Shown one piece after another: positions 12,371 to 22,786 of a stretch of 64,000 bases of DNA; position 1 is the first letter of the stretch; the number at the start of each line of letters is the position of its first letter. Both the position numbers and the translations under genes were made by a program. Source of the DNA: Cryptomeria japonica (taxonomy: Eukaryota; Streptophyta; Pinopsida; Cupressales; Cupressaceae); the NCBI RefSeq assembly GCF_030272615.1, contig NC_081405.1, forward strand, positions 310,573,235 to 310,637,234, written 5' to 3'. The notes beneath the pieces were generated by a model. The model worked only from the letters and a program-made list of their open reading frames with translations. It searched no databases and was not told the DNA's origin.

Positions 12371-14956
12371 TCCTGCAGTAATCCTTAACATGAATTCCAT
12401 AAAAAGACTTGTAGGTATCGACCCAAGCCAAGAAGCTCTCATAATAATTTAAGGCCTCCTTCATAATCCATCTATCTTCCCAAAACCTAGCCTAATTACC
12501 AATTCTTATACTCTATCCCATTCCCATCTCAGTTCTTTTCCTTCCTTTAACCATATCATTCCAGAGAGCCGACCCACGAGGCAAAATAGAGGAATCAAGA
12601 AAGGATTTCAAGTTTATAATGAATCTATCAATCAGTGCATTATAAAAGGAGTCAAGAGTCCTAAGACCCAAGGGTAAACCAAGATAAATTTATGGTAATG
12701 CCTCAATTTTGCATCCAAGAATTCTAGCCATTTTTATTTGCCTAGGCTCTGAAGTGTTGAAGAAAAATAAAGAGTTTTTCTGTCTGTTCACCATTTGACC
12801 TGAAGCAGACTCATAGTCACCAAGGGCCATTTTCAAGTTCCTTGCTTCAGCCACTATGGATCTCCCCATTAAAATGGTATCATCCATAAACTGTTGATAA
12901 GAGCGAACCATACTGCTAAAGGAAGTCCTCAAGCCCATTAAGGAACCTTGCTCAACCATCCTTTACAAGTTTCTACATAGAAATTTTGACATGCTAGTAA
13001 AAAGAATAATGGAAATAGGATCGCCTTGTCTTAACCCTCTTGAATTCTTAAAGAAATGTGAAGGAGATCCATTCACAATGATGGATATGGAAGGCGTAGA
13101 AATAAGTTGACCAATCAACTAGAGGACTATGTTGCTGAAGCTGGAAGCCTTCATGATTTTGAGCGAGAAATCCCAACCAACAGGATCATAAGCTTTTGAG
13201 ATGTCCAACTTGAGAAGAAATCCCTCGGTTTTTTATTTCATGAGAGAATGAACATTTTCATGAATAGTGATGATAGAAACAAGATTTTCCTTCCAAGAAT
13301 GAATCCATTCTATTGAGGAGAGATTAAAGAGGGAAATATACTCAACAATCTTGAGGTCAAGACCTTGGAGATGATTTTGTAAAAAGAGTTGGAGAGGCTT
13401 ATAAACTTGAATGCTTCAAAGTCCAAAGCTCTAGGAAATTTTGGGATGGGAACCAAGAAGGTAGCATTTAGCTCCTTAGTAAGACACCTTGATCCAAAGA
13501 ACTCTTTGAAAAAATCCACAACCTCATTAGCCACAATCTCCTAGAACCATTAAAAGTAGAACATAGGAAACCCATCTGGCCTCGGAGCCTTAATGCCTTC
13601 AAAAGAGAAGACAACTCTTTTGATTTCTTCCCTAGACATAATAGATGAGAGAATATTATTATCTTCCTCTTTCACAAGTCTAGGGATGGCCTCTGACAAA
13701 AGTTCTTGAACTTCATGATTGACACCATCATTCACCTTAAGAAGATTGCTAAAGAAAAGGATAACATTTCTTCTTATATCTTCATCCTTGTCATAGCGAC
13801 TACCATTGTACTCTGTATATGAAATTCTATTAGCAGCCCTCTATTTTAGTGTTGTCATATGAAAGTATCTTGTATTTTTATCCCCAGCATAAAGCCAAAC
13901 AACTCTTGATCTTTGCTTCTAGAATTGTTCTTCTTTGGATAAAATGTCATGCATCTTCCCAAGAAATTCATTCTCATTCATCTTGTAATCAGAAATGTAT
14001 CCTTCCAATTGGATTTTTTCTTGTATATCCTTAATTTCAAGCTATAATTAATATTCAATTCCAAAAATGTTACCAAAGGTTTCTTTATTCCATCTTATAA
14101 TGTTGTTTTTAACCTTCCTCAATCTTCTAGCAACCTTGAACGTAGTTGTCCCAGACATAGAGATATTCCACCATTTCTTGACTTCCTGAAAGATCTAATG
14201 ATGAGAAATCCACATGTGTTCAAATCTATATGGAAAATTCCTTTTAGCCAGGATAGGATCCGCCACAAAACTTATAGAGAAGTTATCAAAACCTACCCTT
14301 GAGAGGGCCTTTAAGGAGCATCAATAATTTAAAAACCATTGACCAAAAATTAAATTTCTATCCAGTCTGACTTGAATTAAATCCTTACCAATTCTTCTAT
14401 TTGACCAGGTGTAGGAGGCTTCATGCAAATCAATATTTGTTAACGCCTGGTTATTAATAAAGTCAAGGAGGTCCATTTTATTTTCTAGATTCATTTGTGA
14501 GCCTCCAAATTTTTTGTTATCCTAGAAAGAGGTATTGCAGTCACCCACAAAAATCCCATTTTCATTACTAAACTTTCTATGAAAAGCCGCAAGCTCTTGC
14601 CAGAAAAAATTTCTTGCCCCTCTACCATTAGGGGCATAGCTATTGGATTGAATCTAGCATAAAATATCCCTAATATGGGTAAATTTGGTGGCCACATGAT
14701 TGACACTTTCAAGCAATGGTTCACCTATAATAAGGTTCAGATTCTAAAAGGTTACAATTCCCCCTTAAGCTCCCTCAGATCTATTTCCATGCACCCCAAA
14801 AAACTTGAACATTTTAATGTTTTCAACTCTCTCTTTTGGCATTTTATATCATTGAACCAGTAAGATGTCTGGTTTATGGTCCCTAGTAAAATTTTGCAAA
14901 ACATCCTTCTTATGGACACTATTCAGGCCCCTTATATTCCATGACCTTATCCTCAT
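12371..14956 (-). pseudogene. LINE ORF2 (endonuclease-reverse transcriptase), truncated
   Basis: ATG at 14956 (minus strand) starts MRIRSWNIRGLNS, the beginning of an APE-type endonuclease; a stop falls where the catalytic Glu region is expected. Further endonuclease is seen at 14724-14491. Reverse transcriptase blocks follow in several frames: GIKAPRPDGFP (about 13590-13560), LNATFLVPIPK to YKIISKVLTSRL (13475-13350), and the catalytic QFMDDTILMG (about 12885). In the last, Met replaces the usual Ala/Tyr before DD. The frame is cut at 12371 by the LTR, so the thumb, RNase H and 3' end are absent. The protein would nick the target and copy LINE RNA there. Confidence 0.8.
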
Positions 14957-15299
14957 ATCTTACCAGGAGATTGGAGTCTACAAATATCCGGAATGGTTTT
15001 CTGAACACCATCTGCTATATCTTGAAATATTTCTTGCTCCATATACCATCTCAAAGATATTCTTCCTTGACTACCCTTTGTGGCTCCACAATCAGCCTTA
15101 GATCTTGATCTTGTATTGACCCCTACTAGAGTATCCTGTTGTTTATTATATTTTTTTTCCCCTTGCTCATCAGAGAACACTCCTCATCTCTTTCTGAAGC
15201 TTCAGGATTATGGGTCTCTTTTTCTAGTTTTGAATCTTTGTCTGGAAGCCCTTTCTGATACAATGGAAGGGTATACATAACTATGATTCTAATCCCTAT

Positions 15300-16760
15300 T
15301 CTCACTGGAGTCCCCTAGACTTTTACTTGAGTCACCATATGTGTTCTTAACAATTTCTTGGGAATCCACAGAGACATGGCTCTTTGTTGAATCTTGGCTT
15401 GAGAAACCCTTAACTCCATATATTGTAGGCTTATAGGGGATCCCAATATCCATATCCAGATTGACTTCCTTGAATGGGACAGTAGAGACCTAACTAGGTA
15501 TATTTTCCTGACCAATCTCACGCTGCTCCTTCTCACCTGATTCAATATTTGTCTTATTGATAACTGGTTCTTGGATCTCCAGATCCACTTGAATACCGAG
15601 ATCATCCATCTTCTCAGGGGCCTCTGAGGGATTTTCAGTACCATTACTACATTTCTCTCCATTTTGTTGGTCTTTTCTCTCATTACCATCCCCTCTAGAC
15701 TTGGTTTTCAAAATTTTCTTGGGCTTGGGTTGAAAATTCTCTTTCTCCTTGCTTGCATTCAATGGGAATCTCTTAGCCCAATGTGTCAATTTCCTGCATT
15801 TGAAGCAAGCAAAAGGGATTGATTCAAACTCAATAGCTTGAACCCAAGTGCCCAGCTTGGATTGTATTTCAATAGAGGGTGGTAAATCTGCATTCTACGA
15901 GACACCCACATAGATTCTCACAAAAACCTACCTTTTCCTAGGTGCCGTCATCAGATGTTATTTATAGAGGTTCTCCAAATGAATTGGCCAAGCTGCTAAA
16001 GACATCTTCATTCTATTATTTATAGGGAGGCTAGGAAGTTTAGCTCTAAAAGGTCCAAGTTTGTGGTCCATTTCTTAAGAGCTAAGGAGGACTTGCCAAT
16101 GACCTAGGGACCTCCACTTCTAACAACCTGAATATCCTCCTTACAAGAAAACTCAAAAGTGAAGTAACCCTTAGGGAGAGTAGAGACAAGAACTTGGACA
16201 TTAGTTCTCCAGTTCCTTTTGACAAAAGCCCTAACAATTTCTATGTTAAGCCTAGGACCCATAAATTTGCCAACCAACATTCTATTCATAAGGGAAATAG
16301 GTCAATCTATAACTAAATTACGGATAGAAATGGAAAACTTACCCTTCATTAGATCAGAGATATTACTGACTTGAGGGATCACCGATTTTCTACTAGGTTT
16401 CACTCCAAACGGAGATGTCTTCGGTTTTTGTCTAGAGACATCACCTCCAGCACCCCCCGCCACATTTTTGACTCTCTTATCAACCTTGTGTCTTTTAGAG
16501 AAATCAACAGGAACTTCACAATCATTGGGAATAGTGGATACCATCTGAATAGGCTTTTCCTTTTTTATCCCCCTTTGATTATTTCCATCAGATGAGTCAC
16601 CCTTCCCTCTCGAGTCCACTTGAATACTTTTTCCTAGGTCAGGCTCTTTTGATTCCTCCTTACCATGCTTGTCAGTCAGACCCTGCATTGATTTCTCCTG
16701 TGATTCCTCAGAACCTGCACCTCCACAACCTACTCTAGTTCTTGAAAATTCAACATTTTG
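15300..16760 (-). pseudogene. LINE ORF1 (DUF4283 and zinc-knuckle protein)
   Basis: The frame can be followed from about 16760. A basic N-terminal region (16688-16305) ends in a stop at 16302. The same frame then gives the DUF4283-type block at 16289-16104: GKFMGPRLNIEIVRAFVKR, then LPKGYFTFEFSC. A shifted frame supplies the zinc knuckle at about 15830-15780, CFKCRKLTHWAKRF, in which the last Cys of C-x2-C-x4-H-x4-C is Phe. A Lys/Glu-rich tail follows. ORF1 proteins bind LINE RNA in the retrotransposition particle. Stops, at least one frameshift and the lost Cys make this copy dead. Confidence 0.75.
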
Positions 16761-16769
16761 ATTCTCCCA

Positions 16770-17236
16770 CCTATTCTATTCTAAAAAATATGATATTGCC
16801 TTTATCTCATTTTTTGAGAGTAATTAAGCCTTTGCAGATAGTTGCTCCGGATATTCAGAATGTGGCTTCTTCCCAGTCTTTGTGCCCCCCAGATGAAGGT
16901 TCTAGTACTTGGTTTCTGCATTCCTGATGATCGCTTGATTCGCTTCTTCTCTGAAAATTTTTGTATCTGCTCCATAGATTTTGGGGGGTTGGGTATCATT
17001 TTTGTAACTCGTATTGGCTTATATGGCTTTTTGGGATGGGTTGGGACTTGTTTAAAATATTCACTTCTCTACTTCAATGTAATCGGTCATATTATCTTCT
17101 CAATGGGATTTTTATGAGCAAGACCAGAGGTTTTCTTTGTCTGGTTCTTTTCTACCGGTGCTCTTTGAACAAGGATTGTATAAATATTATAATTAATAAA
17201 ATTAGTGGTCTTCCACTTTTATTGAAAAAAAAAATT
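16770..17236 (+). mobile_element. Probable plus-strand LINE 3' end with A tail
   Basis: The plus strand reads like a plant LINE 3' untranslated region: GT-rich text, then AATTAATAAAATTAGTGG, then an A run at 17226-17235. No coding domain is visible. It abuts the 5' side of the minus-strand LINE head to head. It could instead be the 5' leader of that LINE. Confidence 0.4.
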
Positions 17237-17842
17237 AAATTAAATTAAAAACATCATCGATCATTGAATTTAATTGCACTTCATACTTTATTAATGAACA
17301 TATAAATATTCCATATTTTGAAACTTGATATCTCTCGCCGTACTTTACTTAGATTTCTAAAAATATAGGTATGCTAGTTTTTATTTATTTAAATTATAAT
17401 TTTCTAAATTTATATACCTTCTAAGTGCTTGTCCATACAAATATATACATACTATAAAGTTCATCTTGTTTGTTTGATTTGATTTTAGTTTTATTTATAA
17501 TATTGATACTTATATACTTTTAACTTTAGAAAACCAACAAAATATTTAAAATTTTATCATTATTGAAGTTTTATAATTTAAAATTAATATGGTCGCTCAA
17601 ATACTATATCAAATATTTCTAATAATTTAAGTCAAGTTAAATTAACTTGTGGTTAATATCAACTCTACTTTTACTTTGTGGAAAATACTTTATTATTACA
17701 AAACCAACAAACTATTTAAAATTTTATCATTATTACATATTTATAATTTAAAATTAATATAATATTTTACATACTATATAAAATATTTATAATATTGTTT
17801 AGATAAGTAAAAATTAACTTATGATTAATATCAACTATACTT
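17237..17842. repeat. BURP-array spacer with ~171-bp tandem duplication
   Basis: No gene. From about 17500 it matches the spacer upstream of BURP2 (~35770-36010) and BURP3 (~44520-44760). Two diverged units begin at about 17529 and 17700, both with AAACCAACAAA-TATTTAAAA-type starts. The second is split by the insertion at 17843 and resumes at 20156. Confidence 0.65.
17833..17842 (+). repeat. Target-site duplication, left, of element A
   Basis: AACTATACTT, identical to 20156-20165. The uninterrupted sister sequence (near 36000 and 44750) reads AACTATGCTT once. Confidence 0.8.
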
Positions 17843-17864
17843 AATATCATACGGGTTTGTTGGT

Positions 17865-18176
17865 TTCTACGGTGGCACTCCCTCTAGGCACCTAGTCCAA
17901 CCACTTTGCAGAGGCCAATGCTGCCCACATTGGTTTACACATGGCTAAAAGAGAAGGCTTTAAATAAGTCTAGTTGGAGTCTGACTCACTAAACATTGTC
18001 AGTTGTCCAAATGGGCGCACAGATCCTGGCTGGATGATTTCTAATCTGATCAAGGATTGACGAGATATAATAAATGAATTGAAAGAATTCAAAATTTTGC
18101 ACATATTTTGGGAAGGAAACAAAGCGGCGGATCTACTAGCCAATTTGGTGGTGGCCTATGTTGCAGCTAAATGATG
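17865..18176 (+). pseudogene. LINE RNase H domain fragment
   Basis: The frame ending at TGA 18174 reads as the C-terminal RNase H of plant L1 ORF2. A LG-SNHFAEANAAHIGL segment carries the catalytic Glu. LESDSLNIV carries the catalytic Asp. HIFWEGNKAADLLANLVV is the usual last helix. Stops lie within it (after LGT, around EGFK-V-LE, and after LIKD). RNase H removes RNA from RNA-DNA hybrids during reverse transcription. The domain is cut at its 5' side by the truncation of element A, and the rest of ORF2 is absent. Confidence 0.7.
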
Positions 18177-18473
18177 GAGTAGTAGGGATTCATTCCCAAA
18201 AAACTTGTGCAATCTAGCTTGTGATGATTCCGCCCACTTGCGTTAATCAATGATCTTTAATCATTATTTGATAGAGTTGTTGGGGAAACGACTCCTTTTT
18301 TTTTCCCTAACCGAAGATCTAGAAACTTCCCTTGTGCCTGGATTTTCTGTCTAATTGTGTGGCCCATTTCCTGCTACTATTTTGAGACTTTTCTAGTGTT
18401 GCCCATCTCCCGCAACTATTTGGATACTTCTCTAGTGTGGCCCATTTCCTGTTGTTTGGTGACCCAGATCATT

Positions 18474-19990
18474 ATGGGTGGGGACAAGAATAAGAAATAA
18501 TTGTCTACTTGTGATAAATGGAAGAAAAACAAGGAAGTGTGGCAAGAAATCGTTAATGGGAGAATTGTCCCCTTCTTGGATAGACTTCATGGCACTTCTC
18601 CTCTACTCACGGAATCCTTTGTCAATGGGTGGAAGAAAGGGATCTTGAGGGCTTATCCAGTTGAGTATCAGCTAGATGAAACCCCGGTGGTGACAATTAC
18701 TGTTATGGCGATGACTGGCAGAAGGTTCTATAGAGATAGGAAAACAAGGGAGGAGAACTTGATGAATTTTTTTGACAAAGACAAGGAGCGCTCAAGAGTT
18801 AACAAAGGGCTGATGGTGGCTACAATAGAAAAGATATTATGGCTCCCTAGGCAGACATGGTCAAGTTCACCATGAGGTATATTACGCTCAATGGAAGATA
18901 TGCTAGTATCTTTTCTTACCATTTTATGATTTTGAATCATTTTAGGCATGGTAAAATCATTGATGTTCCTTTCTATTTGGCTTCCTCTTTAGAGAATAGT
19001 CTTGAAAAACATATTGAGAATCCAAATAATCCTATTCGTGATGAAGGGCTTATTGTGCTCATCATGGACTACGCTAAGACCCTTGAAGTTGTGCCCTCTC
19101 TATCTAAGAAAGGTCAACATACTAATATTCAGGATGTCTCTGACTCAGAAATGGATTTGGAGGACAGTGGGGGTGCCATTCCTTTTGAAGACCCAGATTA
19201 TAAGCATGTGGAAGAAAGTGAGATGATGGTCACCGTTGGGACGTTTGGCAGTAAGAATCCCCCTAGATGGGTGGCCGACAAATATAAATCTACCAGCAAA
19301 CTGATTTCTAAGGCCAAGCCAATTTCTAAAAAGAAGAAGCTTGTGGCTAAGGACTATGGTCTGAAGACTTCAAACTAGGAAATTAAATCAGACATTCCAA
19401 TTAACATCCTGAAGGAAAAGAAGGGGACCATCTCTAAAGAAGAGGATAGTGTTTTACAAAGGAATAGTACTCTGATGAACCTAGTGATGAAAGCGACCAA
19501 AAGCCAGGAGAGCTACTGGAAGTGGGTAGAGAGAGAAATTGATACCCTCAAAGTGGGGGTTAAGGAGATTATTGATATCTTTGTAGCCTCACCTGAGCCT
19601 AGAAAATTTGAGAGGCTCGTGATTATGACCCAAAAGCTCTCCCAAGATGTCGAGGTGATGAAATGCAACTATGAACAAAGAATTGAAAAGGTGGAACAGT
19701 CTATGGTGGAGATAAAGAAAAACATCAAAAACTTGGTCTACATAAGCAAGGAAGCCATGAATAATAGTATAAAAGGGCTCAAAAAGATCAATGCCATTCA
19801 TAATGAACCTAAGAAAGATCTTGGAGGTGAAGACATGGTTGTTGGAGACAACAAAACCACACGCCCTAGTTCCAGGACCAGAAGTAGGAGCAGCAATAAG
19901 GACACCTCCACATTCATTATGGAGGAGCTGAAGGAAATCAACAAGAATTCCATCCAGAAGAACAAGGAGTTGGTGCACTCTCTTAATTGA
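18474..19990 (+). pseudogene. ORF downstream of RNase H in element A; unnamed family
   Basis: ATG 18474 starts MGGDKNKK, then a TAA at 18498. The frame continues with CDKWKKNKEVWQEI, a GWKKG segment and MTGRRFYRDRKT, to 18875. A +2 shift near 18857 is needed, after which it runs with one TAG (19376) to TGA 19988. The ~505-residue product has an N-terminal globular part (about 1-190) with a YITLNGRYASIFSYHF motif. An acidic then Lys-rich linker and a C-terminal coiled coil (about 335-460) follow. Element B encodes the same order: MGGKCKRTEATTIDKW, FKKGWNKG, FYRDKK, FITLYGRYTRVYNYHF. I know no named Pfam domain for it. An RNA-binding or particle-forming role, like other coiled-coil LINE proteins, is only a guess. 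Confidence 0.6.
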
Positions 19991-20155
19991 GTGATTTTGT
20001 TTTGTTTTGTTTTGTTGTCTGTGTCTCTTTTGCTTTCATGACTATTTTGGGGTGCTCCCCTATTTCGCTTTCGGTTTATGTCTGTTGGGCTGATGGTCGG
20101 CTTCTGTAAAACTTTTTGTTTTGGGTCCATGTAAAACCCGTTTATCTTTATCAAA

Positions 20156-20738
20156 AACTATACTTTCACTTTGTGGTAAAATAATTACATCTCTTCAACT
20201 CATTACTATAACTACATTATAAGGGTTGATAAATATAATCATATTTGTGCATATTAAAAAATAATAAATAAATAATGCATGCAACTTTAAAAACTATTAT
20301 CTACCTTGTCTTCAAATTATTATACCATAACTAATTAATTATCTATTCTACAATAATACTATAGAAAGTAGTACTCACTACTACTACATTGTTTCATTTA
20401 TTTTTTACTTTTTTAGAATGTAAATAAAAATTATATATACATATTAATATGTGTTGATGATTTGTAATAGGAAACCACTTCTTTTTTTTTTTTTTTTAAC
20501 ATTATAGAAAAATACCTACTTTATATTGGAGACAAATTCAACGTATATTATTCTAAATGAAATGAAAGCTATAGAAGAAATGAAAGATTATTGGAGATGT
20601 GAAAAGTGATGAGTCAAATTCAGACAAACTAATATAAAGAACAATAAATGCAATAAATTTTCACATGTTGAGAAAACAAGAGAAAGTGGGTTCTCAGTCG
20701 TGTCTTTGAAATCTACTTATGAGAAAGAGAATAATAGG
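20156..20738. other. BURP-array spacer, unit 1
   Basis: No gene. It resumes the spacer interrupted at 17843 and matches 44750-45340 upstream of BURP3. The unit-2 spacer (36010-36369) lacks about 235 bp of it. It ends in the 5-bp target site ATAGG (20734-20738) of the Copia element. Confidence 0.7.
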
Positions 20739-21216
20739 TGTTGGTGTAAATAATTATTCATCTTGGATATTATTACACTTTACTTAAGTTTACTTAGGAT
20801 AATGCATTTCATAGTAGTTTGGGTATGAGACACTTGGGTGTTTGTGCCACATTGGGATAGTGTGTGTAGGAGAAATTCCACCTTTTATGGTGTTGATCTT
20901 GTTGTTACACTCCACTCTTGTTGTTACGCTCCACATTCAGTGGGTGATCCACCTCATGTGGACTATTATATTATTTATCCTACCTACCCACACCTATTTC
21001 CTACCTACCCTTGTTTCTTATTGAGCCACATGTCATGTTTGTGTGCTCACATATCCCTAGCCTTGCCTATATAAGTGGGCTCATCTACATTGTATGTAAC
21101 TATGTAATTTGATTATTGATCATTTTTTATTGATGAGAATATAGTTTATTCTTGTCCTATATTGTGTCTCTATTTTGTACATTTCATTGAGCTCTTAATC
21201 TTGGCAAAATCTCACA
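20739..21216 (+). repeat. 5' LTR of the Copia element
   Basis: 478 bp, TG...CA, partner of 25286-25763. A TATA-like TATATAAG lies near 21068-21075, and the following CATCTACATTG text would hold the start of transcription. Confidence 0.93.
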
Positions 21217-21229
21217 TGGTATCAGAGCC
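21217..21229 (+). promoter_or_regulatory. Primer-binding site (initiator tRNA-Met type)
   Basis: TGGTATCAGAGCC directly after the LTR end is the classic Copia primer site, complementary to the 3' end of initiator tRNA-Met. Confidence 0.9.
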
Positions 21230-22786
21230 ATTAGGGCTTCATTGATTCATCTTGAAGAGGCATTATTGCGATGTCAAGAGGCGGATCTGAGGAGCAGCAT
21301 CTTTTGGAGTCGTCCTGGACCAGATCCGACCCCGTCATTGCATCCAGAAGGCCATTTCCATGAATTTTGGTTATAAAGTCGGCCTATTTTGGTGAGAAAA
21401 TCTTTTTTCTCCAATTTTGCTAGTATTGTATGGATTTCGAAAAAATTTTATTATTATTTTTCAGAAAAAAAAAAAATTTCATTTTTTCTAAAAATATTTT
21501 TTCAAAAATAAAAAATTTAAAAAAAAATTGAAAAATAAAAAAAAACCCCATAAAAAAAAAATAAAAAAAAAAATTGTTTTTTGGGGGGTCTGCAGACCCC
21601 CCCCCCATACCTACATGTTGCAGGTTGCAGGTCTGTCACCACGTACCTACATTGCAGGTCTGTCATTCACGCCCATACCCTGCAAGTCTGTCGGAACCTG
21701 TACCCGACATCGCCGATGCCCGCAGAGCCTGCCGCCGGTACCTACTGCCGGCCGCCGTGCCGTGTCCCCACCGACGCCCAAGATTGCTCACCGACTGCCT
21801 CGGTTTCCCCCACCTGCCGATCTCTGCACACCGCCGGCTCCGGCACTCATCCCACCGACGGTCAACCTAACTCGGAGGACCTGCGCCCGCCACGTGGCAG
21901 GCGGCCACTGGCCCGTGGGTACAAACCTTACACAATCAGCCTACCATGTCAACAGTACGGCTTGCACAGTCACTACGCCACACAGTTTGTCCGTACAGTG
22001 ACACGTCATCATCAGTACTGCCTAGTCATCCGACCAGTCAGCAGTCCGTACAGTACAGACACCCAGTCAGCAGGGGCGAAGTTTTTGCGACGGTCATACA
22101 ATCGTCAAATTTAACCCAGTGATGTGATGATGTTAGCACCATGTCATCATTTTTTAGAAATTTGGAAGACCCCTCTCATTTGCATTTTTGATTTTGTAGT
22201 TCAACATCAAATGGCCATAACTTGCTCATTTTTGCTCCTTTTTCGAGCAATTTTTTTTGAAATGGGCTAGAATTTTGTGCTCTCCGCAGTGGTGAAGAAA
22301 TTTTTTGATTTTGATGCATTGATTTTTTAGAAAATATAGTTTTTGGTGACTGTACCTGAGTAATCCCAGTTTTTGCAACTTCAGAGGCTTCATTTGGGGT
22401 CATACGACCTCCTTTTTAGGTGCCATTTTTTTTGAAAGTGCAAATTTTTTTGTCTACTTTCACATGATGCTATTAGATTGATGCCATTGTAAGTAGAAAT
22501 TGTACTTTCAAATTTTGGCCATTTTTGGCTCTCTTGGTACTTGTATATTTGCTTGAATCTCAGTTAGATTCATTGCACTATTGATTGAAGTCTCTTGTAT
22601 CTCATTTGTGAAGTTGTAAAATTTGCATCATAAGTCCACTTTGCCTTGTTTTTCAAGTGGCTCATTGTAATTGCACTAAGTATAAAGTGCCAAAATCATC
22701 ACTTTGGGGGGGGTACTTTGATTGAGTGAATTTGGGGGGGTGTCTCTTGTGCTTTTGTGCTCTTGTGTTCCTTCCTTTTTGCTGCT
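21230..22786 (+). other. Copia leader with GC-rich island and palindrome
   Basis: An untranslated leader of 1.5 kb. An A-rich low-complexity run (about 21440-21580) meets a perfect 20-bp palindrome (21583-21602). Next come three ~30-bp imperfect repeats of a TTGCAGGTCTGTCA phrase (21632-21695), then a GC-rich island (about 21640-22080) rich in CCG. Open frames across the island exist in all three phases, as expected for its composition. I see no protein family in them. Confidence 0.6.

Larger units (their letters stand above)
12371..16765 (-). mobile_element. L1-type LINE, interrupted by the LTR element
   Basis: On the minus strand the order is ORF1 (DUF4283, zinc knuckle), then ORF2 (endonuclease, reverse transcriptase), as in plant L1 elements. 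The coding signal of ORF2 runs to 12371, where the LTR begins. The missing C-terminal part should therefore lie upstream of the window. Many stops and shifts show an old copy. Confidence 0.85.
17843..20155 (+). mobile_element. 5'-truncated LINE-like element A with a downstream ORF
   Basis: A perfect 10-bp target duplication (AACTATACTT) flanks it at 17833-17842 and 20156-20165. The homologous spacers near 36010 and 44750 lack it, so the ends are firm. The 3' end is TTTATCTTTATCAAAAA, an A-rich tail. The 5' end starts inside an RNase H domain. Long target duplication, A tail and 5' truncation are the marks of target-primed reverse transcription. After RNase H comes a ~300-bp spacer and a second, unusual ORF (18474-19990), also present in element B at 48229-50414. 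Confidence 0.75.

Noticed and set aside
21217-21229. Possible tRNA gene fragment
   Set aside because: It is only the primer-binding site complementary to a tRNA end; no tRNA fold is present. I saw no tRNA or rRNA gene in the window.
21528-22114. Overlapping Pro/Arg/His-rich open frames on the plus strand
   Set aside because: They lie in the GC-rich Copia leader, are open in several phases at once and show no domain; composition alone explains them.
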